Below, in pieces: positions 29,070-38,040 of a stretch of DNA of 42,442 nucleotides (positions are counted from its first letter, which is position 1; each line of letters opens with the position of its first letter). The notes under the pieces were generated by a model, which saw only the letters and a list, made by a program, of their open reading frames with translations, had not been told where the DNA came from and searched no databases. The position numbers and the translations under genes are program-made. Origin of the DNA: Chrysochromulina tobinii (taxonomy: Eukaryota > Haptophyta > Prymnesiales > Chrysochromulinaceae); contig JWZX01003201.1 of the NCBI GenBank assembly GCA_001275005.1, forward strand, positions 1-42,442. Reading direction: 5' to 3'.

Positions 29070-30806
29070 CTATCGCGAATGGCGTTTGCGTTTGTGATTT
29101 GCAATGGCGGTGGCAAGCAGGTGCAGCTTCGCGTGCGCCTCCGCATGCGCCTCGCTGTCTAGTGGTAAGCCAACCTGCAACTGGTCGAGGATAACCTCAG
29201 CACGAGACCATTCGCCTGCACGGATCAAAGTAACCACTGTCGCGCGGCGCATCGCCGGTGTCACCCCCTCGCCTGCTGCCTCGAGCAGCATGAGTGCGCG
29301 CTCCCACGCACCGACTTTGGCGCATACGGTAAGTGCGGTAGCGCAGAGCCGGGCGTCAAAGGCATCGAGGAAGAGTGCGGGCGACGTGCTGTTGGGGCTC
29401 TGGGCGTATCCAGTGGCGTTGGAGCGGGCGTGATGCTGAGCAGGCGGGGAAGCAAACACTTCCTCAATCAAGGCGGCCGCCACGTGCCATTTCTCGGCGG
29501 CCGCGAGACTCTGGAGCACTGTGGTGAGGTGGATGGGCGTCGGCGTCACTCCAAACTCCGATGCCATTGAACGGAACAGCCGACATGCCTGTTGCCAATT
29601 GCCCGCTCGGCCGGTGACCTTGAGGGCGGCCTCGACGCAGTGAGCATCAACGGGCACTCCAGCTCGTGCCATCCCATGTAGCAGCTGCATCGCCACGCGC
29701 CATTGACGGGAAGGGCCCAGAGATGCTATCACCGCAGTGAGCACGTGGGCATTGGGAGCTATGGGCGGCGAGGCACTGCGCATCTGCTTGAGCAGCCCAA
29801 GGGCTTCATCCGGCCGCCCACATTCGGCATACACGCGTGCTGCAGCCGCAAAGCAGTGCGCATTGAGATCTGCACCGTCTGCCTGCGCCGCATATCCCTC
29901 GAAAAGCTGCTGACAGTGCTGCCACTGCGAATGGTCGCCAGCACGGGCGAGCGCAGCGCATGCATCCAGGGCTGGCACCAGCGTGTACGCGGTGCCTCGC
30001 AATCCCGCGGTGATCATGCGCTCATGCAAGTCGAGCACGCGTGTGTGCTCGTGTGCGTGCAGGCAGGCTCGCATGGCTGCGGCGTAACAGTGTCCATCGG
30101 GCCGCGGGCTCAGGCGGTTCGGTTGCCGCTCCATGACGTCGAGCAACTCGAGCGCCTTGGTCCACTCAGACTTCTGGGCGTACGCGTTTAGCACAGCCGA
30201 GTGAGCCCACGCATTGGGATGTATGCCGTGCGTCATCATACCGGCAAAGATGGCGATCAGCTGCGGCTGCCAAGCAGGCCCAGCACGCTGGCAAGCGAGA
30301 AGCATTGCGTTGAAGACAACAGCGTTGGGTCGCGCGCTTGAGTCCGCCTCGGCGCAGCACTGTCGAAAGACAGCGAGCGCACGTTCAGGCTGGCCCGCTC
30401 GTGAGCACGCGGCTATAGTTGAAGAGTACGAATACGGATCTGGTCGAAGACCCATTTCTCGCATCTGGCTGAGCAACGTGCACGCACGCTCGTACTGCGC
30501 TGGCTGGGCCGCAGCGAGTGTCGAGAGCACGATGTTCACGTGTAACTCGCGAAGGGCTGCCGCGTGCTCCGCCGCCACGTTCCACAATGTCGCTGTCGCA
30601 AGCTCCCAGTCACAGCCGCGTTTGTGACGGAGAAGGACTCTTGTAAGGTCGGCTGACCCTCGAATCTTGATGCCAGATGGCAGTGGTTGAGATGAGCGCA
30701 GGAGAGCGGATGCAACAGGTGATGATGACCGCAAATGTGAAGCGGATGAGTCGTAAGCAGTGTAGACGAGAGACGTCGCGACCAGACAGGCGCGCGCCGC
30801 CAGCAT
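29070..30806 (-). CDS. Pentatricopeptide repeat (PPR) protein
   Basis: PPR proteins bind organelle RNA, one base per repeat, and act in processing, editing or translation. This 578-residue protein starts at ATG 30806 with an N-terminus that could be an organelle transit peptide (MLAARACLVATSLVYTAYDS). From about residue 95 it has roughly ten 35-residue helical hairpins, for example RPDPYSYSSTIAACSRAGQP, HPNAWAHSAVLNAYAQKSEW and APNAHVLTAVIASLGPSRQW. These are P-class-like units rather than clean plant E/DYW types; no DYW, SMR or other C-terminal domain follows. The end is short and basic (NHKRKRHSR). A second PPR gene lies upstream on the same strand, 443 bases away. Its target RNA and organelle are unknown. 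Confidence 0.9.
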   Translation of the reverse strand: MLAARACLVATSLVYTAYDSSASHLRSSSPVASALLRSSQPLPSGIKIRGSADLTRVLLRHKRGCDWELATATLWNVAAEHAAALRELHVNIVLSTLAAAQPAQYERACTLLSQMREMGLRPDPYSYSSTIAACSRAGQPERALAVFRQCCAEADSSARPNAVVFNAMLLACQRAGPAWQPQLIAIFAGMMTHGIHPNAWAHSAVLNAYAQKSEWTKALELLDVMERQPNRLSPRPDGHCYAAAMRACLHAHEHTRVLDLHERMITAGLRGTAYTLVPALDACAALARAGDHSQWQHCQQLFEGYAAQADGADLNAHCFAAAARVYAECGRPDEALGLLKQMRSASPPIAPNAHVLTAVIASLGPSRQWRVAMQLLHGMARAGVPVDAHCVEAALKVTGRAGNWQQACRLFRSMASEFGVTPTPIHLTTVLQSLAAAEKWHVAAALIEEVFASPPAQHHARSNATGYAQSPNSTSPALFLDAFDARLCATALTVCAKVGAWERALMLLEAAGEGVTPAMRRATVVTLIRAGEWSRAEVILDQLQVGLPLDSEAHAEAHAKLHLLATAIANHKRKRHSR

Positions 30807-31249
30807 GTCCCCTTCCCAGAGAGTACCGGTACAGTAGCGGCATCACCGTGTGAACGTTAACACGAGGTGCTACCGGTAAAAAGACACCGTGGGGAGCCTG
30901 GTGCTACCGGTACCGAGTTACCGGGTCAAAATGTAGAACCAGTGTATACCTTCCCAGGACCTTATACAATTGTACCCGGTAGCGTAGATGGTCGTACCGG
31001 TACGGTAGTGCCGGCGGGGTGCATCATTATTTTGCCGTTTTGCCAAAACTGTTCGAGCTCTCTCTAGCTGGCGCGCCCCGGGTGACTCGTTCTGAAGCTT
31101 CAAAGCTTAGATAATCATGTTCTTTTTAAGACCCCCGTCCCCCCCCCAAAGAACAAAAACACACGCGTTAGCCGCGTTACCACGGTAGATGCGACCTAGC
31201 GGACACAGATGCTTTACAGTATGACTCGCGGTGTGACGTGTCTCGTGTC
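30807..31249. repeat. Spacer with ACCGGT-rich repeat copies and near-palindrome
   Basis: Between the two PPR genes there are several TACCGGTA elements (about 30825-31010). One stretch near 30872-30900 (ACCGGTAAAAAGACACC, then GGGGAGCC) matches the repeat family that fills 36.85-37.7 kb, in the orientation seen at 36858. A C-run lies near 31139-31148. The region also holds copy 3 of the near-palindrome and presumably the promoter of the downstream PPR gene. Confidence 0.65.
30848..30865 (-). promoter_or_regulatory. Copy 3 of the 18-bp near-palindromic motif
   Basis: On the minus strand it reads TCGTGTTAACGTTCACAC, identical over 18 bases to 22425-22442. It lies 41 bases before the ATG of the PPR gene at 30806, in the same orientation relative to the gene as copy 1, so here a promoter or 5'-leader role is plausible. 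Confidence 0.5.
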
Positions 31250-32893
31250 TCAAGTCTGCTGCGCTGAACTGTTCGTGATGGTGAGAATCGACTGTGCGAA
31301 GCGGGAGACGTCAACCAGCAGCCTGTCGCCGTGTGCGAAGTAGCCGCGGATCAGGCCCGAGCGGATGGCTGCATCCGTCCATTGGCTGAATCGGCCCATG
31401 TCGAGCTCCACAAGGCCCGGGTTCGCCTTTGTGGAAGGGAGCCTTTCTTCAACGGCGGACGGCGCATCCCCACTGCGGACCATGGGTAAGCTACATATAC
31501 GGACCGCCTCAAGGACCGCGCGCCGCACCGCACCACGTTCGCGCCCAATGTCTGGCCCATTATCATTGTGCTTCCCCCATCCCGTGATGATCGCAAAGTT
31601 CACGGGTAACGGTTGGCCGCTTACCTCGAGCTTGATGATCTTCGAGACAACCCACAACACGAGCGCCACCGCTGCCCCTGGCGAGAACTTGTGCAAATCG
31701 AGCGTCCACAGTGCGCCTGACTGACTGCTTCCTGTGCTCCGCGTCGGTACGGTTTGGGAAGGTGCCCGCACGACTTGCAAGCATTGCTGAAAGCTGCCGG
31801 GGAGCGACATGGCTTCGTCGAGGATCGAAGCTGCCTCGTCCGATCGATGCCAGAGCAATTGGAGCATCACAGAGTACGAGATCGAGGTCGGCCTCACTCG
31901 CTCGAGGCGCATCAGCGTGCGCAGTCGGATCGCATGCCCCGTGCGCCTCGCTTGCGCGCACGCATGGAACATCGCATTGTAGGCGACCGCATCTCGCTCC
32001 ACGCCGCGCCGACGCATCCGCCGGAAGAGTCCAAGGGCTTGCCCGTAGCAGACGGGTTCCGAGCGCGAGATGGCCGTGATGGCTGTGCTGAAGGCTGTCG
32101 CGTCCGGCTCGAGCCCCATCCGGTCGAGCCGTTCGAAGAGGCGCAGCGCCATCTGCCATTGGCGCGCGTTGCTGCAGGCCGTCATGGCGCTGCTCACGCC
32201 TTCGACGGTTGGGCGCAGGCCGACCTTGGTCATCTGGCTGAGCAGCTTGATCGCCTCTTCCCACAGACCCCCCCGCGCACACGCAGCTATGGCCGCATTG
32301 TAGCAGACCGCGTCGGCCTCCGGAGCGCCATCACGGCCCATCCGGCCAAAGAGACAAAGGGCCTCTGAGGTGAGGCCCGCACGAGCACACCCGTCGATCG
32401 CAATGGTGAAGGATGCCTTGTCGTGCGCGACGCCCTCTTTGCCCATCGCCTTGAGTCCGTCGAGCATGGGCTGGACCTTACCCGCACGCGCACACGCGGA
32501 GAGCGCCGCGTTCCACGCGCGAGTGTCTGGGCTCAGACCAAGCCCCCGCATCCTATCCAGCAGCGTCAACGCCGTCTGCCAGCGAGCTTCGCGGCCGCAT
32601 GCAGACATGGCCGAGGTGAACGCCTTTGCATGTCCGCTGCTCGGTGGCTCACCTGAGCGCTCAATGTCATCCTCGAGCAACGATAGCAACTCAAGCGCCC
32701 TGCGCACGTCGCCAGCCTTTCCGCATGCGTTAATTGCGACGGTATACTCTGCAGCGGCGATTGGAGCGCCGGTGTCGCGAGCGGACGTGATCAGCGAGAC
32801 CGCTTGCTGGTACCGTCCACGCTGCGCGTGGTCAAACACGAGGTCGCGTCTCGACGGTAGCAAAGCTAAATGGAGGACGAGGACGACAGTCAT
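31250..32893 (-). CDS. PPR protein with C-terminal SMR domain
   Basis: The 547-residue product has about eight PPR units, for example AEYTVAINACGKAGDVRRAL, DTRAWNAALSACARAGKVQP, EADAVCYNAAIAACARGGLW and RDAVAYNAMFHACAQARRTG. They are followed by an SMR (MutS2-type) domain, marked by WTLDLHKFSPGAAVALVLW and, further on, FAIITGWGKHN. PPR-SMR proteins include organelle gene-expression factors such as plant GUN1 and SVR7, and some SMR domains are nucleases (LDLH and TGxG motifs; here TGWG). The start is ATG 32893, which begins with a hydrophobic MTVVLVLHLALLPSRRD that could be a signal or transit sequence; the frame extends upstream only to a TTG. Chloroplast or mitochondrial location is inferred. 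Confidence 0.92.
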   Translation of the reverse strand: MTVVLVLHLALLPSRRDLVFDHAQRGRYQQAVSLITSARDTGAPIAAAEYTVAINACGKAGDVRRALELLSLLEDDIERSGEPPSSGHAKAFTSAMSACGREARWQTALTLLDRMRGLGLSPDTRAWNAALSACARAGKVQPMLDGLKAMGKEGVAHDKASFTIAIDGCARAGLTSEALCLFGRMGRDGAPEADAVCYNAAIAACARGGLWEEAIKLLSQMTKVGLRPTVEGVSSAMTACSNARQWQMALRLFERLDRMGLEPDATAFSTAITAISRSEPVCYGQALGLFRRMRRRGVERDAVAYNAMFHACAQARRTGHAIRLRTLMRLERVRPTSISYSVMLQLLWHRSDEAASILDEAMSLPGSFQQCLQVVRAPSQTVPTRSTGSSQSGALWTLDLHKFSPGAAVALVLWVVSKIIKLEVSGQPLPVNFAIITGWGKHNDNGPDIGRERGAVRRAVLEAVRICSLPMVRSGDAPSAVEERLPSTKANPGLVELDMGRFSQWTDAAIRSGLIRGYFAHGDRLLVDVSRFAQSILTITNSSAQQT

Positions 32894-33100
32894 GATTGCA
32901 AGGGCTTCACAACATGTGGGGAAACATCCCAACTACGAGCACTCTCGTTCTTCTCGATGGGGCGCAATCAAATTCCCAGTTTTCTCAGCAAAGACCACGA
33001 TCTGTATTCACTGCTGCAGACCAGTTCACATACGGGTACAGTACATATTTTTTGAGGCGCTGACGCGACGCAAACGCCGCGGCGACTGCGCGAGCAGCTG

Positions 33101-34702
33101 ATGGTGATCGTCGGGATTCTATCTGATACGCACGGGATATTGGAGCATGCCGTGAAATCCGCGTTCAAAGACGCCGGGCACATACTGCACGCGGGCGATG
33201 TCGTTGATGCTGTCTCGCAGAAGCGGCTGTCTCTCACGTCGTTGCTGAGTTCTCTCCGTGAGATTGCGCCCACGACAGCCGTGCGGGGGAATACAGATGA
33301 CAAATATGCAGCTGGCCACGGCCTTCCCGCCACCGCTGTCCTCGAGCTTGCAGGGGTGCGCTTCCACATGCACCACGGTGATTCAATGTCCGACGAAGAC
33401 GCGATCGAGCAGCTGCGCCCGGCAAGTGGCTGGCGAAAGAGCGGGGATGTGATCATCTCGGGCCACTCGCACAAGGCCAAGCTGTACCGCCATGTCGGCA
33501 CCGGCGTCGTCTTTCTCAATCCAGGCTCGTGTGGTCCGAAGCGTTTCAACCTCCCACGCGAGTTTGCAGTTCTCGAGTGCGACGGGGCAGGGCAGATCTC
33601 AATCAGGAGATTCGAGCTCACTGCAGATCTCAATCAGGAGATTCGAGCTCTCGCACGACCTTGGCCAATCGAGGACCACGCTGGGGACGGGCCGATCGAG
33701 GACCCCGCTGGGGACGACCCGTGGCGCATAGAGAAGCGAACCCTGCCCTCGGCCTCCGCTAAGACCGAAGGCGACTCCGACGACCTTGCTGCCGGCCCCA
33801 GCTCTCTTCGGCAGCGCCGCGACCGCTCACCTGACTTCCCGGCCACCTCAGGCGCAGCTGCCCCATCGTCTTCCCGCGACATGAGCGACGACATTGCCGT
33901 CGGCACTGTGCGTGCACTCTTTCTCAAGCCCCAGCGCGGATCGCCCATGCAGCCCGTAACATCCATCACGCTCGTCGCGCGCAAGGGCATCAAGGGCGAT
34001 GTGCACCAGTCCCAGCTCACACCGCGACAGTGCCTGGTCCAGTCGAGCCGACCCGGCGTCGTGCCGGGCGCTTTCCGAGAGAACGTGTTGATCGACTTTG
34101 CGCCAGGCCAGTGGCCGCCCAAGTCAGGCAGCGTACTGCGCCTCGGCGGCGCCGACGCGGCGCTGCGCATCACATTTGCGTGCGAGGCGTGCGGCAAGGG
34201 TGCTGCGTACGCTGGCATGAAGCTCGAGCAGCTCAAGTTCCGCGGCTGGGAGGCGGCGGCTCCTCGCGGCATGCTCGCGACGGTGCTCGCGTCGGGCCAC
34301 GTGGCCGTGGGCGACGAGGTGCGCATGAGACCGGGGCAGTACGCAGCGCTCAGCGACACGCATTCGGATCGTGTCAAGGCGGTGCTCGCTCGCGTACCCG
34401 CAGGCAGGGTCACTTCCTACACGCAGCTGCATTTGCTCGCTGGCGCGCCGACGGACTACTCGAGCCGAGGCTTCCCCGGCTTGCTCAGGAAGGCCTTGGC
34501 TGACAGCTCGCCCGCCGTCCATCGCGTACTCGACAGCCAGTGGCGCGCGCCCCGCAACGGCGTGGGCACTCTCCATTACCCCGAGCAGCCTGGACTGCTT
34601 GCGGCCGAGGGGGTCGCTCTCGACGCCGTCACGGGCAAGGTGCTTGGAGCGCGCGAGAGTGTCGAGTGGGCGCCAACGCACGAGGAGCTCTTTGAGAGCT
34701 AG
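33101..34702 (+). CDS. YfcE-like phosphodiesterase - MOSC - alkyltransferase-like fusion protein
   Basis: Three domains occur in one 533-residue frame. Residues 1-173 are a YfcE/MJ0936/Vps29-type metallophosphoesterase with its metal motifs: SDTHG (D9, H11), HAGD (D33), GNTDD (N64), HHGD (H92) and GHSH (H122, H124). Residues about 264-410 are a MOSC domain, the module of molybdenum-cofactor sulfurases and mARC-type proteins (GTVRALFLKPQRG, KGIKGDVH, FACEACGKG). Residues about 420-512 resemble the DNA-binding half of O6-methylguanine-DNA methyltransferase (VPAGRVTSYTQLHLLAG, then LLAAEGVALD). The methyl-accepting PCHR is AVHR (472-475), so it is an alkyltransferase-like (ATL) domain that could flag damage but not repair it directly. 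The acidic linker (174-262) has DNA duplications. MSDDIAVG (residue 261) could be an independent start for MOSC-ATL. Confidence 0.85.
   Translation: MVIVGILSDTHGILEHAVKSAFKDAGHILHAGDVVDAVSQKRLSLTSLLSSLREIAPTTAVRGNTDDKYAAGHGLPATAVLELAGVRFHMHHGDSMSDEDAIEQLRPASGWRKSGDVIISGHSHKAKLYRHVGTGVVFLNPGSCGPKRFNLPREFAVLECDGAGQISIRRFELTADLNQEIRALARPWPIEDHAGDGPIEDPAGDDPWRIEKRTLPSASAKTEGDSDDLAAGPSSLRQRRDRSPDFPATSGAAAPSSSRDMSDDIAVGTVRALFLKPQRGSPMQPVTSITLVARKGIKGDVHQSQLTPRQCLVQSSRPGVVPGAFRENVLIDFAPGQWPPKSGSVLRLGGADAALRITFACEACGKGAAYAGMKLEQLKFRGWEAAAPRGMLATVLASGHVAVGDEVRMRPGQYAALSDTHSDRVKAVLARVPAGRVTSYTQLHLLAGAPTDYSSRGFPGLLRKALADSSPAVHRVLDSQWRAPRNGVGTLHYPEQPGLLAAEGVALDAVTGKVLGARESVEWAPTHEELFES
33592..33716 (+). 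repeat. Two tandem duplications at the phosphodiesterase-MOSC joint
   Basis: A 28-bp sequence (GCAGATCTCAATCAGGAGAT and the 8 bases TCGAGCTC) occurs identically at 33592-33619 and 33623-33650. The offset is 31 bases, so the second copy is read in a different frame (QISIRRFEL, then ADLNQEIRAL). Directly after it, a 23-bp unit at 33667-33689 recurs with two mismatches at 33694-33716; that offset is 27 bases, which keeps the frame (IEDHAGDGP, then IEDPAGDDP). Confidence 0.9.
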
Positions 34703-35304
34703 GTGCCGCGCGCAGTTGCAGAGGAATGGCCCGCGGCGGATGGGCGTTTTGGCCCGCGCGTAAACTGTATGCTGGCGCCCGACGGGGACGCGCGCTCATC
34801 GGCCCGGCGCGCCGGCGCCCAGCGAAGCCCGAAGCCCATGTGATGCGTGCAGCTGGCAGGAGTCTGGCAAGTGTGTGGGAACGGGAACGACGAAAGCATA
34901 CGATCCATGGAGGGGCGGTCCAAGCATCGCGAACAAAAAGTTTCCCTTTTAGGATACGCTGCCTTATTAAAGATACACGCCTTATTATATCGCGGCACAT
35001 ACGCGACAAATCCAATGGACACACGGGCCGCACCCCAAGCAAGCAAGCAAGTTACCTCAAGCAAGCACGAGCGTAGGAATTAGCAACCTCCCGCCCCAAG
35101 ACGCCCGACCCGACCCGACCCTAACTCGGGCCCTCACTAAGGCCGAGGGTCAGCGAGTTCACACCGGAACTCGGCGCCTTTTCGGCGCCTCGCCGGAAAG
35201 TCGCAGACCGCGCGGCGACAGTCGCAGCATGCTGTATAAAGTCGGCAGCGCCCCGCCGTGTCGCGAAATCTCAATAAACCAGAACCGCAGCACCGCACTC
35301 TCGG
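34703..35304. other. Intergenic spacer
   Basis: The stretch holds an AAGCAAGCAAGCAAG run near 35038, a GGCGCC-TTTTC-GGCGCC mini-hairpin near 35175 and an AT-rich part near 34960-34995. I recognise no gene or RNA. It should include the promoter of the next plus-strand gene. Confidence 0.45.
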
Positions 35305-36492
35305 ATGATAGTGCCACTGTCTTTCACGACAGTGATGCTTCACTCACACGCACTTATGTTGTCGCTGACAATGTCAATGCTTGCAACGCGAAGGCGTTCA
35401 TGTTCGAAACGAAACGCGTTGTTGCGGGCATGTCGTTTCGGCAAAACAGAGGCTGCGATGCGCCGCATACCAATGGCGGCAACATCCGAGAACGCGACCC
35501 AATGTGCATGTGAATCTCTCTGCGAGAAATTGGTAGGAAGCGCAAGAGTTCTTGGGGGCGGCGAGCTCGCAACACGCTGTGACGAAGCCATCCCTGCTTG
35601 CAGTGGAAGAGTGCTTCGACGCGGTCCACATTCGATTGCGATCCTCGCAGAGAACAAAGTGTACCGAATTAAGGACATACTCGCACAACGCGGCCCCGAC
35701 TGGCGGTCAGACTCCATTTCCATCCTTTGTGAACCACGGTATCGTGGTACTCTGCTTCGCAAGACGCTCATGGACACCAGCCAGATGAACGGATCGCCAC
35801 TGAAAGGACTGGATGACGAAGCGCTCGAGGCCGCTGTGAGATCGCGCTTCGAAGGCCGACCGGGTCACGCGTTACGCATTGGGAGGACAGGACCGAGCAC
35901 CATCAAGCTTGGCACAATGAGAGCAAATTTCCACGCGTATGTGCAGCATCTTCAGAAATTACATGCTTCCAAACGGTGCGACGCTGCGGCTGCCGATGAG
36001 TTGGCGATCGTCATGCGACTTGGCGACGAGGCGCCGGAGACTGCAAAGGGCTGGATGCAAAAGGCGGATCAGTACCTGAAATCTAGCCGTGCAAGGCTGC
36101 GCAAGGCAGTGGTGTGCGCGGTTCTGCACTACGACCCCGATGTCAATCACCTGGATACGGGCATTGCCCCCTTCCTGCACACGGACCGGAAAGATCAGCG
36201 GTCGTTTCAGCTCATCGACGAACTGATTGCACACCTACGGTCCCGCGGTCTCGAGACACGTGTACGCTCCAACCCGGACGTGGATGCCGATATGTGCTTC
36301 TATGTCTTCTCTCGCCACGTGGTGGGCGTCACCCGTGTCAAGGAGCTCTACAGAGACTCTCGGACTCGGGAGAGGACTGTTAGTGTCGACCCGGGGCTCG
36401 GCCGGCCGGGACTGTTTTCGCTCGTGGATCAAATCCGGCTGGCTATGAACTATTCACGTCCTTCTTTTCTTTTGCGGCTTCATCAATGGTGA
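35305..36492 (+). CDS. Hypothetical protein, possibly glycosyltransferase-like
   Basis: I do not firmly recognise this 395-residue protein. The N-terminus from ATG 35305 has a moderately hydrophobic segment (VPLSFTTVMLHSHALMLSLTM) that could be a signal anchor. The C-terminal half has FLHTDRKDQRSFQLIDELIA, then DADMCFYVFSRHVVGVTRVK. That order (a basic/acidic loop, a helix, then an acidic strand followed by a His-containing turn) loosely recalls fucosyltransferase-like enzymes, but I cannot show a donor-binding motif. The frame is open throughout and ATG 35305 is the first Met after an upstream stop. The next 1.5 kb is repetitive and gene-free. Function is unassigned. Confidence 0.55.
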   Translation: MIVPLSFTTVMLHSHALMLSLTMSMLATRRRSCSKRNALLRACRFGKTEAAMRRIPMAATSENATQCACESLCEKLVGSARVLGGGELATRCDEAIPACSGRVLRRGPHSIAILAENKVYRIKDILAQRGPDWRSDSISILCEPRYRGTLLRKTLMDTSQMNGSPLKGLDDEALEAAVRSRFEGRPGHALRIGRTGPSTIKLGTMRANFHAYVQHLQKLHASKRCDAAAADELAIVMRLGDEAPETAKGWMQKADQYLKSSRARLRKAVVCAVLHYDPDVNHLDTGIAPFLHTDRKDQRSFQLIDELIAHLRSRGLETRVRSNPDVDADMCFYVFSRHVVGVTRVKELYRDSRTRERTVSVDPGLGRPGLFSLVDQIRLAMNYSRPSFLLRLHQW

Positions 36493-36735
36493 CTTTGGTG
36501 CAGCGCGCGCATGGCCATCCATGGGCCATCCAAAGTTATTCGATTGAAAGGAGCCTCTGCGAAAGCGGTTGTAGCGCCTTCTTCGTGGTCGCACGCTCAG
36601 CGCTCGGCCTCGGGTCGGCACCGTCGACCGTGGAGACGGCGCGAGGATGCCAATCACTCAGGAGAGGAGAGCACTTACAATTCTGCCGTGGCCCCGGCTG
36701 TGGCAGGTTCGCAGGTAAGAGGTGTTTGCGTGAAC

Positions 36736-36819
36736 AAGCCACTGCATTCCCAGCCCTTACCCAGGCGGACAAATTGTGTGAAGCCACTGCATTCCCAGCC
36801 CTTTCCCAGACGGACAAAT
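36736..36819. repeat. Imperfect 39-bp direct repeat, 45-bp offset
   Basis: AAGCCACTGCATTCCCAGCC and its continuation occur at 36736-36774 and again at 36781-36819 with two mismatches. The translations of the open frames here are repetitive and have no domain, so it is non-coding repeat. Confidence 0.8.
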
Positions 36820-36854
36820 CGGAAGCGGGGCTCTCGCACCGCATCTCCTTCCTT

Positions 36855-37694
36855 GCTCGTACCGGTACCGGTACAAAGACACCTGGGGAGCCGGGACACA
36901 CCTGTGACGACCGGTTCAAAAACACCGGGGGAGCCGGGGCACACAGGACACACACACACACGACCGGTGACCCCAGTATAGCCCCAGTACTGTACCGGTA
37001 CTGTAACTGTAACTGAACCGGTACCGTGTTGTGTCCTGTGTGTCCCGGGCTCCCGGCTCCCCCCGGTGTCTTACCGGTACCGGTGCTGTCCCGGCTCCCC
37101 CGGTGTCTTTTCACCGGTACCGGTACCCACCGCGGTACCCGGGTACAGTACCGGTACCGGTACGTGTGTGTCCCGGCTCCCCCCGGTGTCTTTTTACCGT
37201 CTTTTTGTTTTACCGGTACAGTACATGTATACAGTACAGTACCGGTATGCCCGCCTCCGCCTCTCACGTCTTGAGCTTATCGGGGCACGGGGGCTCCGGC
37301 CGCACTGGCCACTGCTGGCCGCTACGCGTCTGCCGCACGCGCCTTCATTTCGCCGACCGCTTTCGACATTCGAGCAGGTGCGCGGGGAGGCGCTCTGGGA
37401 CAGCGGGTGGAGGCAGGGTCGGGTTCGCTGGGGGCGGCCTCTTCTGAGTCGGCCGCGGGGAGCGGTCGGCCCCGGGCCTGTGGCTGTTGAGTCGGCCGCG
37501 GCTTCGGTCGTCGCGCTGACGTGCGGGGTGTGTGTTGTTGGTGGGTTTCGATGGTTGTGAGTTTCGTCTGTGTGGTCTGTGTGCCTTTGTGCGTCCGCGT
37601 GTTCCGTGTGTCTCGTGTGTGTCCCGGCTCCCCCCGGTGTCTTTTTACCGGTACCCGGCTCCCCCGGTGTCTTTTTACCGGTACCCGGTACCGG
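36855..37694. repeat. ACCGGT-rich dispersed repeat cluster
   Basis: A unit of roughly 35-40 bases with core CCGGTGTCTTTTTACCGGTA, preceded by GTGTCCCGGCTCCCC, is present near 37039-37080, 37085-37120, 37165-37199 and twice in 37617-37694. Inverse copies lie near 36858-36900 and 36914-36948, and one lies outside the cluster near 30872. Between copies are runs of TACCGGTACCGGTAC. The interval 37210-37610 is GC-rich with no recognised gene, and a GCGCGC run follows at 37793-37808. Long open frames here read as VPVPVKRHRGSRD-type repeats and are not genes. Confidence 0.8.
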
Positions 37695-38000
37695 TATACT
37701 GCTCCTTGAAGTTTGTCGTCTGCACAGCGCATCCTCATGCATACTAGACGAACCCGTGGCCAACTTTCGTGTTCACGTACAGTAACCAACATGCGCGCGC
37801 GCGCGCGACTCATGGCGCGACTGCGAGAGGTACCGATGTACCACATATGATTCGCGCGGTTGACGCGATGACGGTTGACGCCTTCATCACGTAACGCCGG
37901 CTTGCGGCTACGCCCCACCCCCGTTTGTCTCGTTTGTCGTTTCGGTGGTGTGTGGCTCTTACTTTAACTTTTGTTCTTAGACTGGTTATGTACAGGACGT

Positions 38001-38040
38001 ACACACACTGCCACCTTACTACACACACTGCCACCTTACT
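38001..38040. repeat. Perfect 20-bp tandem duplication
   Basis: ACACACACTGCCACCTTACT occurs twice with no gap. It adjoins the 3' side of the cysteine-rich minus-strand exon fragment and may lie in its intron or downstream region. Confidence 0.95.

Noticed and set aside
36536-37267. Minus-strand frame with VPVPVKRHRGSRD repeats
   Set aside because: It comes from ACCGGT repeats, which happen to lack stops; there is no protein-like complexity.
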